This document shows, piece after piece, positions 26,365 to 35,208 of a stretch of 64,000 nucleotides of DNA. The stretch comes from an uncultured Chloracidobacterium sp. (GTDB lineage Bacteria; Acidobacteriota; Blastocatellia; Pyrinomonadales; Pyrinomonadaceae). A model generated the notes under the pieces. That model did not search any database. It saw only the letters and a program-made list of their open reading frames with translations, and was not told where the DNA came from. The number at the start of each line of letters is the position of its first letter. Positions within the stretch are counted from its first letter, which is position 1. The position numbers and the translations under genes are program-made. Location of the stretch: assembly GCA_936914845.1 (NCBI GenBank), contig CAKZGE010000009.1, positions 56,500-120,499 of the forward strand. Reading direction: 5' to 3'.

Positions 26365-27138
26365 ATGGGATTGTGGGCGAGAATTACGAGAGTTTTTAGA
26401 GCAAGCACCGGTGCCGCACTCGATAGGATCGAGAACCCGGAATTGGTTCTGCAGCAAACTATCCGCGATATGCGCGACCGCGTGCCGGAACTCAATAATT
26501 CAGTTGCGCAGGTAATGGCGACCGAACGGCTTCTGCAAAAGAATTCTGAAAATCTTCAGAAACAAGTGGTCGATCTTGATTCTAAGATCAAGGCTTCGGT
26601 CAAAATGGGGCGTGATGACATCGCTACGGCCTATATCGGCCAGCTTCAGCAGGCTCAATTGGACCTTGAACGCACCGATGCTCAGCTCGAACACGCATCA
26701 CTTGCGTCGAAACAGGCTCTGAAGGCACGCGACAATTATGTCTTGAACATGAAAAAGCGCACCGCAGAGGCGATGCAGCTTATCAGCGCCGCCAAACAGG
26801 CCAAGCTTCAAGAACAGCTGGCCCAGACCATGGAAACTTTCAACATCGGCGACGATGCTTCGACCTTCAACGAAATGCGTGAAAAGATCGATCGCCGTGT
26901 CGCCGCAGCCGAAGCTAAGCTTCAGCTAGGGTCAAGTTCCGTCGATGCTCAAATGCAGGATATTGAACGCGAGGCAATGGACATTCAGCTCCAAGACAAG
27001 CTGCTTGAATATAAATCGCAAATGGGACTGCTCGGAGCCGGGGCTTCTAACCACAGCGGAAAGCAGATCGGCGCCGGGGAGACCGATCCCGAAGCCGCAG
27101 AATCGGCCGAAGCCGCCGTTGAAAGTGAAAAGGCATAG
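26365..27138 (+). CDS. pspA: PspA/IM30 family membrane-stress protein
   Basis: The 257-residue protein is almost wholly coiled coil and belongs to the ESCRT-III-like PspA/Vipp1 family that coats and protects the inner membrane under stress. The start MGLWARITRVFRASTGAALDRIENPELVLQQ gives the amphipathic helix and the conserved junction to helix 1. A Glu/Ala-rich C-terminal tail replaces the usual short end. The gene next downstream, after a terminator, encodes a membrane protein with coiled coils that may be a partner. Confidence 0.92.
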   Translation: MGLWARITRVFRASTGAALDRIENPELVLQQTIRDMRDRVPELNNSVAQVMATERLLQKNSENLQKQVVDLDSKIKASVKMGRDDIATAYIGQLQQAQLDLERTDAQLEHASLASKQALKARDNYVLNMKKRTAEAMQLISAAKQAKLQEQLAQTMETFNIGDDASTFNEMREKIDRRVAAAEAKLQLGSSSVDAQMQDIEREAMDIQLQDKLLEYKSQMGLLGAGASNHSGKQIGAGETDPEAAESAEAAVESEKA

Positions 27139-27144
27139 CAAAAA

Positions 27145-27177
27145 AGGGCCATTCGCCGGCGAAGGCCCTTCTTTTTC
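27145..27177 (+). terminator. Rho-independent terminator after pspA
   Basis: AAGGGCC and GGCCCTT pair around a TTCGCCGGCGAA inner stem, followed by CTTTTT. It begins 7 bp after the pspA stop; the next gene starts 35 bp further on, so some readthrough is likely if they form one operon. Confidence 0.85.
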
Positions 27178-27211
27178 GAACGCATTAAGGAGATTCGGCA
27201 TCTAGTAGTTT

Positions 27212-28060
27212 ATGGCAGATCTGGCGAAATATCAGCAACAGGCAGCGAGATTCAATTCCAGCTACGCAAAAGAAGCGGCGAAAGAGCCATTTAATTTCTG
27301 GGGCTTGGCAGGTTTTGCTGTGGCCGCGGCCTATACGCAAAGCGTTATTCCGCTATTGATCGCTTTGGTCGCCGAAGCTCTTTATTTGCTTGTCGTGCCT
27401 AATTTGCCTTCCTATCGCCAATTGGTCAATCGCCGCGAAAAGACCCGCTTGCGAGAATTGAGCAAAGCCTCGCGCGAAAAGCTCATCAAAACATTCACCC
27501 CGCGTGAACGCGAAGCTGTCGAATATCTTCGCTGGCTTAAGGAAAAGATCCAGGACAACTATAAAAAATTCACCGGCGCCGGCTCGCTGCCGTCAAATCT
27601 ATTGACCCTAGATCAGCGTTGGGAAGATTTCGTTGATCTCCTCGATGTTTACCGCCGGCGTAAGCAGCATCTGAAATCGATCAATCGCCAAGCTGTTCAT
27701 AACCAACTTTCACAAGCCTATCGGGCGGCCGAAAGTTCCGCCGATGAAAAGACGAAGCGTATTCAGCAAACCAACGTCGAGATCTTAAAACGTCGAATTG
27801 CGTCCTTTGACGAAATCGAACGAAGCGTTAAGCTCGTCGAAGGCCAACTTCAATCGATCGAAAACTTTTTTAGTTATTTGAACGACGAGATCGTGACGAT
27901 GTCCACGCCCGAGAAATTTTCTCTCTTGGATTTCGAACAGCTTTCAGATTCGATAGCAATGACCAAGCAAATGCTCGACGCTACCGCCGATTCCGTCGGA
28001 GCCCTCGATTCATACAACCGTGAGATGGGAAATTACGAACTGCTTTCGGAAAACCGTTGA
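27212..28060 (+). CDS. Membrane protein with coiled-coil domain, PspA neighbour
   Basis: The 282-residue protein has two closely spaced membrane segments (about 29-46 and 48-66), then a long charged helical region to the end that looks like coiled coil (residues 70-280). No catalytic motif is visible and no family is recognised. It follows pspA on the same strand. A tethered coiled-coil protein beside PspA could anchor or regulate it at the membrane; this is inference from position and architecture. Confidence 0.75.
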   Translation: MADLAKYQQQAARFNSSYAKEAAKEPFNFWGLAGFAVAAAYTQSVIPLLIALVAEALYLLVVPNLPSYRQLVNRREKTRLRELSKASREKLIKTFTPREREAVEYLRWLKEKIQDNYKKFTGAGSLPSNLLTLDQRWEDFVDLLDVYRRRKQHLKSINRQAVHNQLSQAYRAAESSADEKTKRIQQTNVEILKRRIASFDEIERSVKLVEGQLQSIENFFSYLNDEIVTMSTPEKFSLLDFEQLSDSIAMTKQMLDATADSVGALDSYNREMGNYELLSENR

Positions 28061-28228
28061 AATTGCTAGTATGTTCGTTAAATGATGCGGCCCGTTGTGG
28101 TCGCTTTTTATTGGGAATACAAACATCGGCTCACTCTTGCCCTTCCGGCCGTTTTCAAATAAACTAAATGATTTTACGAAGCATAGTTTTTTCATTAATT
28201 TATATAGTCAGTATCAGAAAGAATATTT

Positions 28229-29266
28229 ATGAAAATAGTAGGAATTTTAGCGGGACGCGAACAAACGTTTCCTGATTCGATCATCAAATCGATCAATGAA
28301 CGCGGCGGCGGCGAAGTGTCGGCCGAAATGGTCAAGATCGGCGGTATCCGTTTGGATGAACCGAAACGATATGATGTGATCATCGACCGCATTTCGCACG
28401 AAGTGCCTTATTATCGGGCAGCGCTCAAGCGTTTTGCTCTGGAGGGCACGTATATAATCAACAATCCGTTCTGGTGGTCCGCAGACGACAAGTTCTTTAA
28501 CTTCAGCTTAGCGGCAAAGATCGGTGTCGCGATACCGAAGACGGTTTTGCTGCCGCAAGAAAAATACATCGAAGACATCACCCCCGAATCACTCCGAAAT
28601 CTGGAATTTCCGCTCGATTGGGAAGGGATCGTGAATTATGTGGGATTCCCGGCCTTTCTGAAACCGCACGACGGCGGCGGTTGGAAGAATGTGTCTAAGA
28701 TCCATTCGTTGGAAGAATTGTGGCATGTTTACAACCAGACCGGTAAACTTTGCATGACCCTGCAAGAAGGCATCGAATATGATCAGTTCGTTCGCTGCTA
28801 CTGTGTCGGACAGGAAAAGGTTTTGATCATGCCTTATGATCCGTCAAAGCCTTACTTAAGCGGAATGCAATATGTGAGCGTTGAAAACTATCTCGAACCG
28901 GAACTGCACGCCCGGGTCGAAAAGGACGTCAAAACCATTTGCACAGCTTTGGGCTATGATCTGAACACTGTGGAATTTGCGATCAAAGACGGCATTCCGT
29001 ATGCCATCGATTTTATGAACCCGGCTCCGGACGCAGAACTCGCGTCGGTCGGCGAATACAACCATCGGTGGATCGTGGACAATATGACCGACTTTATCCT
29101 GGGCAAATTGAAGACGGGCTTTAACGCTCCGGATTATCGATGGTCGGCAATGCTCAATCCACCGCCCGCGGCAGCCGAAAAGACGGCAAAGACCCCGGCC
29201 AAGGCACCTAAAGCGGAAGCAAAGCCCCAGGCCAAGGCAAAGGCCGCCGGTAAAAAGAAGTCGTGA
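28229..29266 (+). CDS. ATP-grasp superfamily protein
   Basis: This is a 345-residue RimK/glutathione-synthetase-like ATP-grasp protein. Visible features are a pre-ATP-grasp start (MKIVGILAGRE), the nucleotide-binding strands GFPAFLKPHDGGGWKNVSKI (a Lys and a Gly-rich loop near residues 145-162), TLQEGIEYDQFVRCYCVG, and a C-terminal metal site with D269 and N272 in IDFMNPAPDAE. ATP-grasp enzymes join a carboxylate to an amine, thiol or amino acid; the substrate here is unknown. The last 40 residues are an Ala/Lys/Pro tail that may bind nucleic acid or be disordered. It stands alone. Confidence 0.88.
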   Translation: MKIVGILAGREQTFPDSIIKSINERGGGEVSAEMVKIGGIRLDEPKRYDVIIDRISHEVPYYRAALKRFALEGTYIINNPFWWSADDKFFNFSLAAKIGVAIPKTVLLPQEKYIEDITPESLRNLEFPLDWEGIVNYVGFPAFLKPHDGGGWKNVSKIHSLEELWHVYNQTGKLCMTLQEGIEYDQFVRCYCVGQEKVLIMPYDPSKPYLSGMQYVSVENYLEPELHARVEKDVKTICTALGYDLNTVEFAIKDGIPYAIDFMNPAPDAELASVGEYNHRWIVDNMTDFILGKLKTGFNAPDYRWSAMLNPPPAAAEKTAKTPAKAPKAEAKPQAKAKAAGKKKS

Positions 29267-29296
29267 TCTGACACTTTTCAGATCTGCGAACACAAA

Positions 29297-29329
29297 AAAG
29301 CCTGTGTTTCCATTCGGGACACAGGCTTT
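29297..29329 (-). terminator. Terminator, best oriented for the minus-strand TPR gene
   Basis: AAAGCCTGTGT and ACACAGGCTTT pair around an 11-base loop. On the minus strand a T-run (TTTTTT) follows; on the plus strand only TTT. It sits between the ends of two converging genes, so it may act on both. Confidence 0.85.
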
Positions 29330-29340
29330 CACGAACTTGG

Positions 29341-30777
29341 CTAACTGCCATATCGATCGCGTTCATCATCCATCAGATCAAGCGGAATGCGCGAAGATAT
29401 GATCCGACCGCCCATCGCCACAAACATCCATATCGCCAGCGCAATGCCCGAGATCGCCCATCCTATATCCGCAATTATCGATTCGGTAAGATACATCCCG
29501 ACGCCGATCACCGGAAAGGCCACCAATGCGATAACAAAAGCCGTCCGGCGCGTGCTGGCCAGCGAATCCGCCAGATTCATACGGCTGATCTCCAGCTCCA
29601 TGTACTCTTCGTCCTCGCTCAGCCTGGTAAAATAGGCATATTCGCCTTTTGCCCAACGCTTTAGCGAAGGCGTAACGGCGATATCGGCCGCCGCACCCAA
29701 CTTATGTATCACGTGGGCCAGCTTTCCGTCATTGAGTGCGATGTCGGCTTGGCCCCGCAGCAGCCGAAAGGTCTCGCCCCCGCATTCGACAGCCCGCGCA
29801 AAAACAGATTCTGCGCGCCGCGAGTGCCCAATCTGAATATAGCTTTGGCCGATCCGCTCGAGCAGCGTCCGGTCGTTTCCGGCCAAACGCTCGGCAAGGC
29901 GCAGCATTGCCATGCCTCTTCGCATCAGACGCGGATCGCGCTTCCAGCCGCCGAGCGATACCAGACATTTCCCGAATTCGTAGATCAACCACCCATCGTC
30001 GGGCATCATGACGACAGCTCTCCGAAAAGCCTCTGCGGCCCGAACAGTGTAACCCGCCGTGTGAAGTTGGTTAGCCAGCAACCGCAGCTCCAATGCCCTT
30101 TCCCGGTCAACATCGGAACGACCGAACGGCAAATGTCGTCGTCTAAGTTTTAGACCTTTCAGCGAATGTTCCAGAACGTCCGCCGAAGGGATCTCAAATT
30201 TTTCTGCCGTGTCTAAAACTCTGCGGGTCTCAACAAAATGGTCTCGAAGCTCCAGCGACCGGGCATCAAGAATATCTTCGGGCAGGGCGGCGAAGATAGC
30301 CGTAGCCGTTCTGCGAAAACCATTTGCGGAAGCGAGCACAAAAGTTGCCCCTTTGCCGCTGATGATCGACCTATGCCGATAGATGGCTCGACCGCCGCGT
30401 CGATAGTTCACGGTCGAAAAGGTTTCGACCATTTCCACATCGGAAAGCTTCAATCGGCAGCGTGACTGATTGAAGGCCGACCAGACCTTGGGAACCAACC
30501 CGGTTCGATGAATACGTTTGCCGTCAAAGGCGATGCGGTCACGCCAAGCGAGCAGCGGCAGGGTTAACCAAGCAACTACCACGGCGAGGGCCGCAGGAGC
30601 TGCGGCACCGAAATAAAAAGCAAGCACGCCGAAGAATGTCACAACAAAGAGTATTGCGACATACGTTCCCGAGGCCGCCCGGGTGTTTAACCCGCTCCCG
30701 GCGGCTTTGGTTATGATGGGATCGTCTGGTCGTTCGTCTTTCAAATGCAAAATTCCCGTTATACTGAACGCTAACAT
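29341..30777 (-). CDS. Membrane protein with central TPR-like region
   Basis: The 478-residue protein has two N-terminal membrane helices (about 36-54 and 58-77) and two near the C-terminus (about 415-435 and 440-460). Between them lie a cytoplasmic region and a stretch of helical repeats (about 225-375) that fits the TPR pattern (for example A-A-E-A-F-R-R-A-V-V-M-M-P-D-D). TPR repeats bind proteins, so this is probably a membrane scaffold. It starts close to position 30777 and is separated from the next minus-strand gene by 42 bp, so the two may share a transcript. Confidence 0.8.
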   Translation of the reverse strand: MLAFSITGILHLKDERPDDPIITKAAGSGLNTRAASGTYVAILFVVTFFGVLAFYFGAAAPAALAVVVAWLTLPLLAWRDRIAFDGKRIHRTGLVPKVWSAFNQSRCRLKLSDVEMVETFSTVNYRRGGRAIYRHRSIISGKGATFVLASANGFRRTATAIFAALPEDILDARSLELRDHFVETRRVLDTAEKFEIPSADVLEHSLKGLKLRRRHLPFGRSDVDRERALELRLLANQLHTAGYTVRAAEAFRRAVVMMPDDGWLIYEFGKCLVSLGGWKRDPRLMRRGMAMLRLAERLAGNDRTLLERIGQSYIQIGHSRRAESVFARAVECGGETFRLLRGQADIALNDGKLAHVIHKLGAAADIAVTPSLKRWAKGEYAYFTRLSEDEEYMELEISRMNLADSLASTRRTAFVIALVAFPVIGVGMYLTESIIADIGWAISGIALAIWMFVAMGGRIISSRIPLDLMDDERDRYGS

Positions 30778-30819
30778 AATAAACGTTCATTACAACGGGA
30801 AACCGAATAAATTTGTAAA

Positions 30820-31683
30820 CTACATTCCCACCGGCCCGCCAAAGGGCGAATCCTGTGCTGTTTCGGGCAATTCCTTAGCCTTTGCCGCATCAAGTTCCGT
30901 TAGCTTGTCTTTGGCGTCCATCAACGTCCCGCTCAGCGGCACGGCTTTTCCGTCGGCATCCTTCAATTCAGAGCCGGTTTTGACCATGTTGAACAACAGA
31001 TCCACAGCTTCCTGCTTTTTGCCCTGTTTTTCATAGATCTTTGCCAATTCGAAATTGATCGTGTCTTTTGAATATATAGGATCGGAAGCAGCGGCCATTT
31101 CCTGGTAAAGCGTTGCCGCTTGGTCAAGCTGTCCGTCAGACTCCTTGGCATTCGCCAAAGCGAATTTCGCTAGGGTTCCGACCTCGCCACCGGCTCTTGA
31201 TAGTCCTTCCAAACTCGAGAGAGCGGTCGGCCGATCTGTTCCCAGCTGATTGACCGCGATAAAAAATTTAGCCTTTTCACCCGCGGCCCCGCCGAATTGG
31301 TCTATTACCGCCTGAAATTGCGGTATAGCCGCCTCTGCCCGCTCTTTTTCGGTCTTAAAGGTCTTTTGCGTAGAACCCGCCGGCGGCGGTGTATCCGTGA
31401 TGGCTGCCTGCGAAGTTTCGATCGCCTTGCCCAGTGCGGTTTGGGCGGCCGCGTTCGAACGTCCCTTCCACGCCATGAATATCCAGATCAGAATTGCGAT
31501 CACAATGATCGCACCGATCACATACAGGATATTTCGCCCTTGTCCTTCGAGCTTTTTGCCGGCTTCCTCCAGCCGTCGCCCGACCGTGTGCTGAAACTGA
31601 TCTTCATATCGAGCCTTGGGCGTTGCGGGTGATGCGGCCTCCGGAACTGGGACCGGCGTGAAATGTCTATTCTTCTTTGCCAT
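30820..31683 (-). CDS. YfgM-like membrane-anchored TPR protein
   Basis: The 287-residue protein has a Pro/Ala-rich cytoplasmic N-terminus, one membrane helix (about 51-72) and a periplasmic TPR region (about 100-250). The layout resembles YfgM/ancillary SecYEG-type proteins that hold exported clients, but sequence identity cannot be judged here. The end contains ETAQDSPFGGPVGM. It is the first gene of a minus-strand pair. Confidence 0.78.
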   Translation of the reverse strand: MAKKNRHFTPVPVPEAASPATPKARYEDQFQHTVGRRLEEAGKKLEGQGRNILYVIGAIIVIAILIWIFMAWKGRSNAAAQTALGKAIETSQAAITDTPPPAGSTQKTFKTEKERAEAAIPQFQAVIDQFGGAAGEKAKFFIAVNQLGTDRPTALSSLEGLSRAGGEVGTLAKFALANAKESDGQLDQAATLYQEMAAASDPIYSKDTINFELAKIYEKQGKKQEAVDLLFNMVKTGSELKDADGKAVPLSGTLMDAKDKLTELDAAKAKELPETAQDSPFGGPVGM

Positions 31684-31826
31684 GTTAAAAATGCAATTTT
31701 GCTATTGCAATATCGTTATATAATCAAGGATGCAGTTGATGCAAAAGAGTTAATTTACCGTAAAATCGCATCAATCGCAACCAAACGTCGGTAAAATGAC
31801 GGGTGAAAACTTTTTTCGGCGGTTCG

Positions 31827-31854
31827 GGAACAAAATCCGATACGGGGTGTCTAA
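31827..31854 (+). promoter_or_regulatory. ECF-type (SigE-like) promoter of the sigma factor gene
   Basis: GGAAC (31827-31831) is followed after 17 bases by GTCTAA (31849-31854), the pattern of sigma-E-type ECF promoters. It lies 70 bp upstream of the ECF gene, which suggests autoregulation. Two related palindromes, GTTCGGGAAC (31822) and GTTCGCGAAC (31861), sit 39 bp apart, one over the -35 box and one at the likely start site. Confidence 0.65.
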
Positions 31855-31924
31855 CCTATTGTTCGCGAACAAAGCGGATGGCCAATGTGAAAATTTCCGC
31901 TCTGAGACCTAAGAGGCACGGACG

Positions 31925-32578
31925 ATGATCTTCAGCCGATCGATGACATTTGACGACGAAGATATGAGCGGCGTCCCGGCGACGCGGCCCACTGATGCCC
32001 TGCAGAATGCGGAAAGTTTGTTCATTGAAAGGTTAAGATCAGGCGATGCGGCGGCCTTCGAGCAATTGATCGAACGCCATTCGGGCGAAATATTTTCGCT
32101 CCTCTTTCGCCTAACGCAAGACCGCGAAGAGGCTCAAGACCTAACGCAGGAAACTTTTCTCAGTGCCGTCCGTTCGATCGGCGGATTTCGCGGCGATGCC
32201 GATCTAAAAACATGGCTCTATCGTATCGCCGTCAATCATTCGCGAAATCGTTTTCGGTGGTGGAAACGGCGTCAGGGGCCAAACACTGTGTCATTGGATG
32301 AACCGCTTGGGATAGATTCATCAGCGACCATCGGCGACACACTGGCCGCGAAAAGTCCTGATCCAGAACAGACGGCACTGCAGTCTGAACGAAAGGCCGC
32401 TATTGCGGATGTCCTTGCCGATATGCACGAAAGCTACCGCGAAGCCGTTGTCCTTTGCGACATCGAAGGTCTCAGTTACGAAGAGATCGCCGGAGCTCTC
32501 GAGATCAGCATTGGCACGGTCAAATCACGGATCGCCCGCGGACGTGAAGAATTGCGTAGAAAATTGAAAGGTTTTTGA
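31925..32578 (+). CDS. ECF-type RNA polymerase sigma factor
   Basis: The 217-residue protein has region 2 (ERLRSGDAAAFEQLIERHSGEIFSLLFRLTQDREEAQDLTQETFLSA; the -10 recognition helix) and region 4 (the helix-turn-helix DIEGLSYEEIAGALEISIGTVKSRIARGREELRR). The order and spacing are those of extracytoplasmic-function sigma factors. The gene is preceded by a fitting ECF promoter and followed by an anti-sigma-like gene, the common arrangement for stimulus-controlled regulons. Confidence 0.95.
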   Translation: MIFSRSMTFDDEDMSGVPATRPTDALQNAESLFIERLRSGDAAAFEQLIERHSGEIFSLLFRLTQDREEAQDLTQETFLSAVRSIGGFRGDADLKTWLYRIAVNHSRNRFRWWKRRQGPNTVSLDEPLGIDSSATIGDTLAAKSPDPEQTALQSERKAAIADVLADMHESYREAVVLCDIEGLSYEEIAGALEISIGTVKSRIARGREELRRKLKGF

Positions 32579-32846
32579 TAATCAGATGAATGGCTGTCTC
32601 GCCCCGGTTCTTCTTTGAAGATCAATATATATCGGTGCCAAACGAGGTCGAAGAGGAAGATGAGGACAAGCGGCAGAGATCGTTCCAATATTTGAACTGA
32701 CCAGCAACAAGTCGGATCGAACCGGAATGGGCGATGCTTATTTCCTAGACGCTGTTTTCCCGTATGGAAAACACCGGGGTCAGCGAGCCATTCAGATGAA
32801 CTGTATAACGGCCGATACAATTAGAATTACGGCCGAACGGATAGAA

Positions 32847-33665
32847 ATGAAATGCATCGATCTACAAAACGATTTGCCGCTCTATTCGGATAACATCTTG
32901 TCCGAAGCAGAAAGCATGGCGATCGAAGCTCATTTGCCGACTTGTCCCAGTTGCCGGCAAAAGCTCGATGATTATAAAGATCTGCGATCAGCCCTAGCTC
33001 GCATGGAACGGCCCTCGCTCGACCTTGCCGACCTGACGGCTATCAGATCCGCTGTGGCCGCGGAACTGCTTCAAACCGCTGTCGCCGAACCGGCTTTCAC
33101 TCTCATCAGCGATGACCGTCCTTGGTTCAGCCGCTGGCTATTGCCATATGCTGTTGGCTCAACGGCATCGCTCCTGATCGGATTCGCCGTCTTATGGGGC
33201 GGCATGAATGCCGGTTTTCAATCCGGTATCGAAGAAGCGGCTGCCGCGGCGAGAAGCACTTCTCCCGAACCCGTACTTGTCGCCCGCAACGATAATTTTG
33301 TCGATCCGATCGACATTTCTCCTGCGGAATACGCCGCTTCGCGAATGGCATTTGCGGCCGAATCTCCCAGCATCAATCCGCGCGGAGCTCTCGTTGCCTT
33401 GACCCGTTCATTTGTCCGCGGCAAGGCTCATGAAGAAGAGATCGTTGTTGTCGCAGATGTTTTCAGCAATGGACTTGCCCGTATATCGGAGGTCGTTGAA
33501 CCGGCCCGCAACAGCCCTTCGATCGAAGAACTGCAAAAAGCTCTCGAAAGCGATCCTGCCTTCGCACCATTTGTGCCGGCCGCGATGGACAATCGCTCCG
33601 GACGTGTTCGCGTTGTGCTTCGCCTTCAAAGCGTTGATGTAAAGGCCGATCCTTCTCAACCCTAA
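32847..33665 (+). CDS. Anti-sigma factor with zf-HC2 zinc finger
   Basis: The protein has 272 residues when started at the ATG at 32847, where the family begins. C3 and H-L-P-T-C-P-S-C (about residues 30-37) give the zinc-binding anti-sigma domain (ZAS type). One membrane helix (about 97-117) follows, then a periplasmic region of about 150 residues. It should hold the upstream ECF factor inactive until an envelope signal arrives. A 268-bp gap separates the two genes, longer than usual; an in-frame start at 32727 exists but adds unrelated residues. Confidence 0.85.
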   Translation: MKCIDLQNDLPLYSDNILSEAESMAIEAHLPTCPSCRQKLDDYKDLRSALARMERPSLDLADLTAIRSAVAAELLQTAVAEPAFTLISDDRPWFSRWLLPYAVGSTASLLIGFAVLWGGMNAGFQSGIEEAAAAARSTSPEPVLVARNDNFVDPIDISPAEYAASRMAFAAESPSINPRGALVALTRSFVRGKAHEEEIVVVADVFSNGLARISEVVEPARNSPSIEELQKALESDPAFAPFVPAAMDNRSGRVRVVLRLQSVDVKADPSQP

Positions 33666-33684
33666 ACAACGCCTGCACCGCATT

Positions 33685-33730
33685 TAAAAAAATGAACGGG
33701 AGCGAAGCGATCGCTTGGCCCCCGTTCATT
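33685..33730. terminator. Bidirectional terminator between converging genes
   Basis: AATGAACGGG (33691-33700) and CCCGTTCATT (33721-33730) form a perfect 10-bp stem with a 20-base loop. On the minus strand a T-run follows the stem; on the plus strand the tail is weaker (ATGTTTT). It lies between the anti-sigma gene and the TPR gene. Confidence 0.85.
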
Positions 33731-33773
33731 ATGTTTTCACCCGCAGAACGGGCTATCATTTTCGCACCGCGGA

Positions 33774-35177
33774 TCACATTCCGTCGATCGCCTGCTTTAA
33801 TAGCTTCGCCAGATCTGCATCAAGCGGTACCAGCTTTTCATACTGGGCCAAAGCATCCCCTTTCCGTTTCATGTGCACATAAACGGCACCCGCGTTATAA
33901 CGTGTTCGAGCGAAGTTCGGATTCAATTCCAAGCTGCGTCCGTATGCCTGAATGGATTTGTCCATCTGGCCATCGGCAAAATACGCGTTCCCTAAAAGGT
34001 AGAAGCCGTCTGAGAATTCCGGGTTGTTCTGTGTAAATGTTTCCAACCCCGTAACGGCGGACTTGTAGTAACGAGCTGCTTCATCGCGTCTGTTAAGAGC
34101 CTCGCTGGCCCGGCCCATATAATAATAGGTCTCGCCGTCGTTCGGGCTCAATCGCAACGCCTGTTTACAGGTGCTGATCGCTAGTTCGTACTTCTTCTGA
34201 TCATTATAGGCTCGGCAAAGATTCGTATATGCCGTCGGTTGAGCAGGCAAAAGGCTAACGCCGGATTGCGATGCTTGAACTGCTTCATCGTGCCGCCCTG
34301 CCACACTGTAATACCAGCCAAGATCGGTATAAAGATTTCCATCCCGCGGAAAGCGGCGAAGGCCTTCTTTGGATATCTCTATCGCCTCATTGATGCGACC
34401 TTCACCGCGATAAAGATCGCCAAGTGTTCGATAAAGTTGATAGATGTCCGGTTTTGAAGACAACGCCCGCCGATACGCGTTTATAGCTTCCGGGAACCGT
34501 TTTTGCTTTTGACGTGCATCGCCCAAAAGCAACAGCGATTCGGCGAGAAATTGGGTATTCTTCTTTACAGCCTCTTCCGCCGCTTCGCCTTGGCCGTCAA
34601 TGTTTCCGAGCTTAGATTGTGTTTCCGCGATGTTGTAATAAAGATTTCCACGCGTCGGGTCTTGCAGCACGGCTTTTTGAAAAGCATCAAGAGCCACCGC
34701 ATAATCACCTTTGCTAAAACTGATCTCGCCTAAATGTGTAAGATACTGCAGATTTTTCGGATCGGACTCCAACAACGGCTTTAGGTCCGCCAAGGCTGCC
34801 TCAAAATCTTTGTTCTCGTAATGCAAATACCACCGCACTTTATAAACATCATCAGCTTTATAACCTTGTGTCAATGCCATGTCGAGTTCAGCAAGTGCAA
34901 GGTCGTTCTGCTTGAGGTAATAATGAGCATTGCCCTTCCAGAAGTGAGCCGGTGCATTTACCGGCACGATCTGCAGCGACGCAGCATATTTGGCGATCGC
35001 ACCTTCGTAATTCTTGGCGCGCATCTCGCGATCAGCTTCGTCGTACAGCTGTTTAGCCTGTTTGACCTGCTTCTTCGACGGCTGTTGGGCATCTGCTGTT
35101 CCCGGGGTGCCGAAAAATGCCGATAGGCCGATTATCAACGCAAATATTGCCGCTAATGATTTGTGGGTCCCTTTCAT
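33774..35177 (-). CDS. Secreted TPR-repeat protein
   Basis: The 467-residue protein has a signal peptide (about 1-30, ending ADAQQ) and then at least ten TPR units that cover the rest of the chain (for example YYNIAETQSKLGN, LYTDLGWYYSVAGRHDEAV, TYYYMGRASEALNRRDEAA). It should act in the periplasm as a protein-binding scaffold. Its ATG is 31 bp after the stop of the Ser/Thr kinase gene upstream, so they are probably one operon; the kinase or its tail could be a partner. Confidence 0.9.
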   Translation of the reverse strand: MKGTHKSLAAIFALIIGLSAFFGTPGTADAQQPSKKQVKQAKQLYDEADREMRAKNYEGAIAKYAASLQIVPVNAPAHFWKGNAHYYLKQNDLALAELDMALTQGYKADDVYKVRWYLHYENKDFEAALADLKPLLESDPKNLQYLTHLGEISFSKGDYAVALDAFQKAVLQDPTRGNLYYNIAETQSKLGNIDGQGEAAEEAVKKNTQFLAESLLLLGDARQKQKRFPEAINAYRRALSSKPDIYQLYRTLGDLYRGEGRINEAIEISKEGLRRFPRDGNLYTDLGWYYSVAGRHDEAVQASQSGVSLLPAQPTAYTNLCRAYNDQKKYELAISTCKQALRLSPNDGETYYYMGRASEALNRRDEAARYYKSAVTGLETFTQNNPEFSDGFYLLGNAYFADGQMDKSIQAYGRSLELNPNFARTRYNAGAVYVHMKRKGDALAQYEKLVPLDADLAKLLKQAIDGM

Positions 35178-35208
35178 AATAATAGTACCTCTTCCAATTT
35201 CGGGATCT

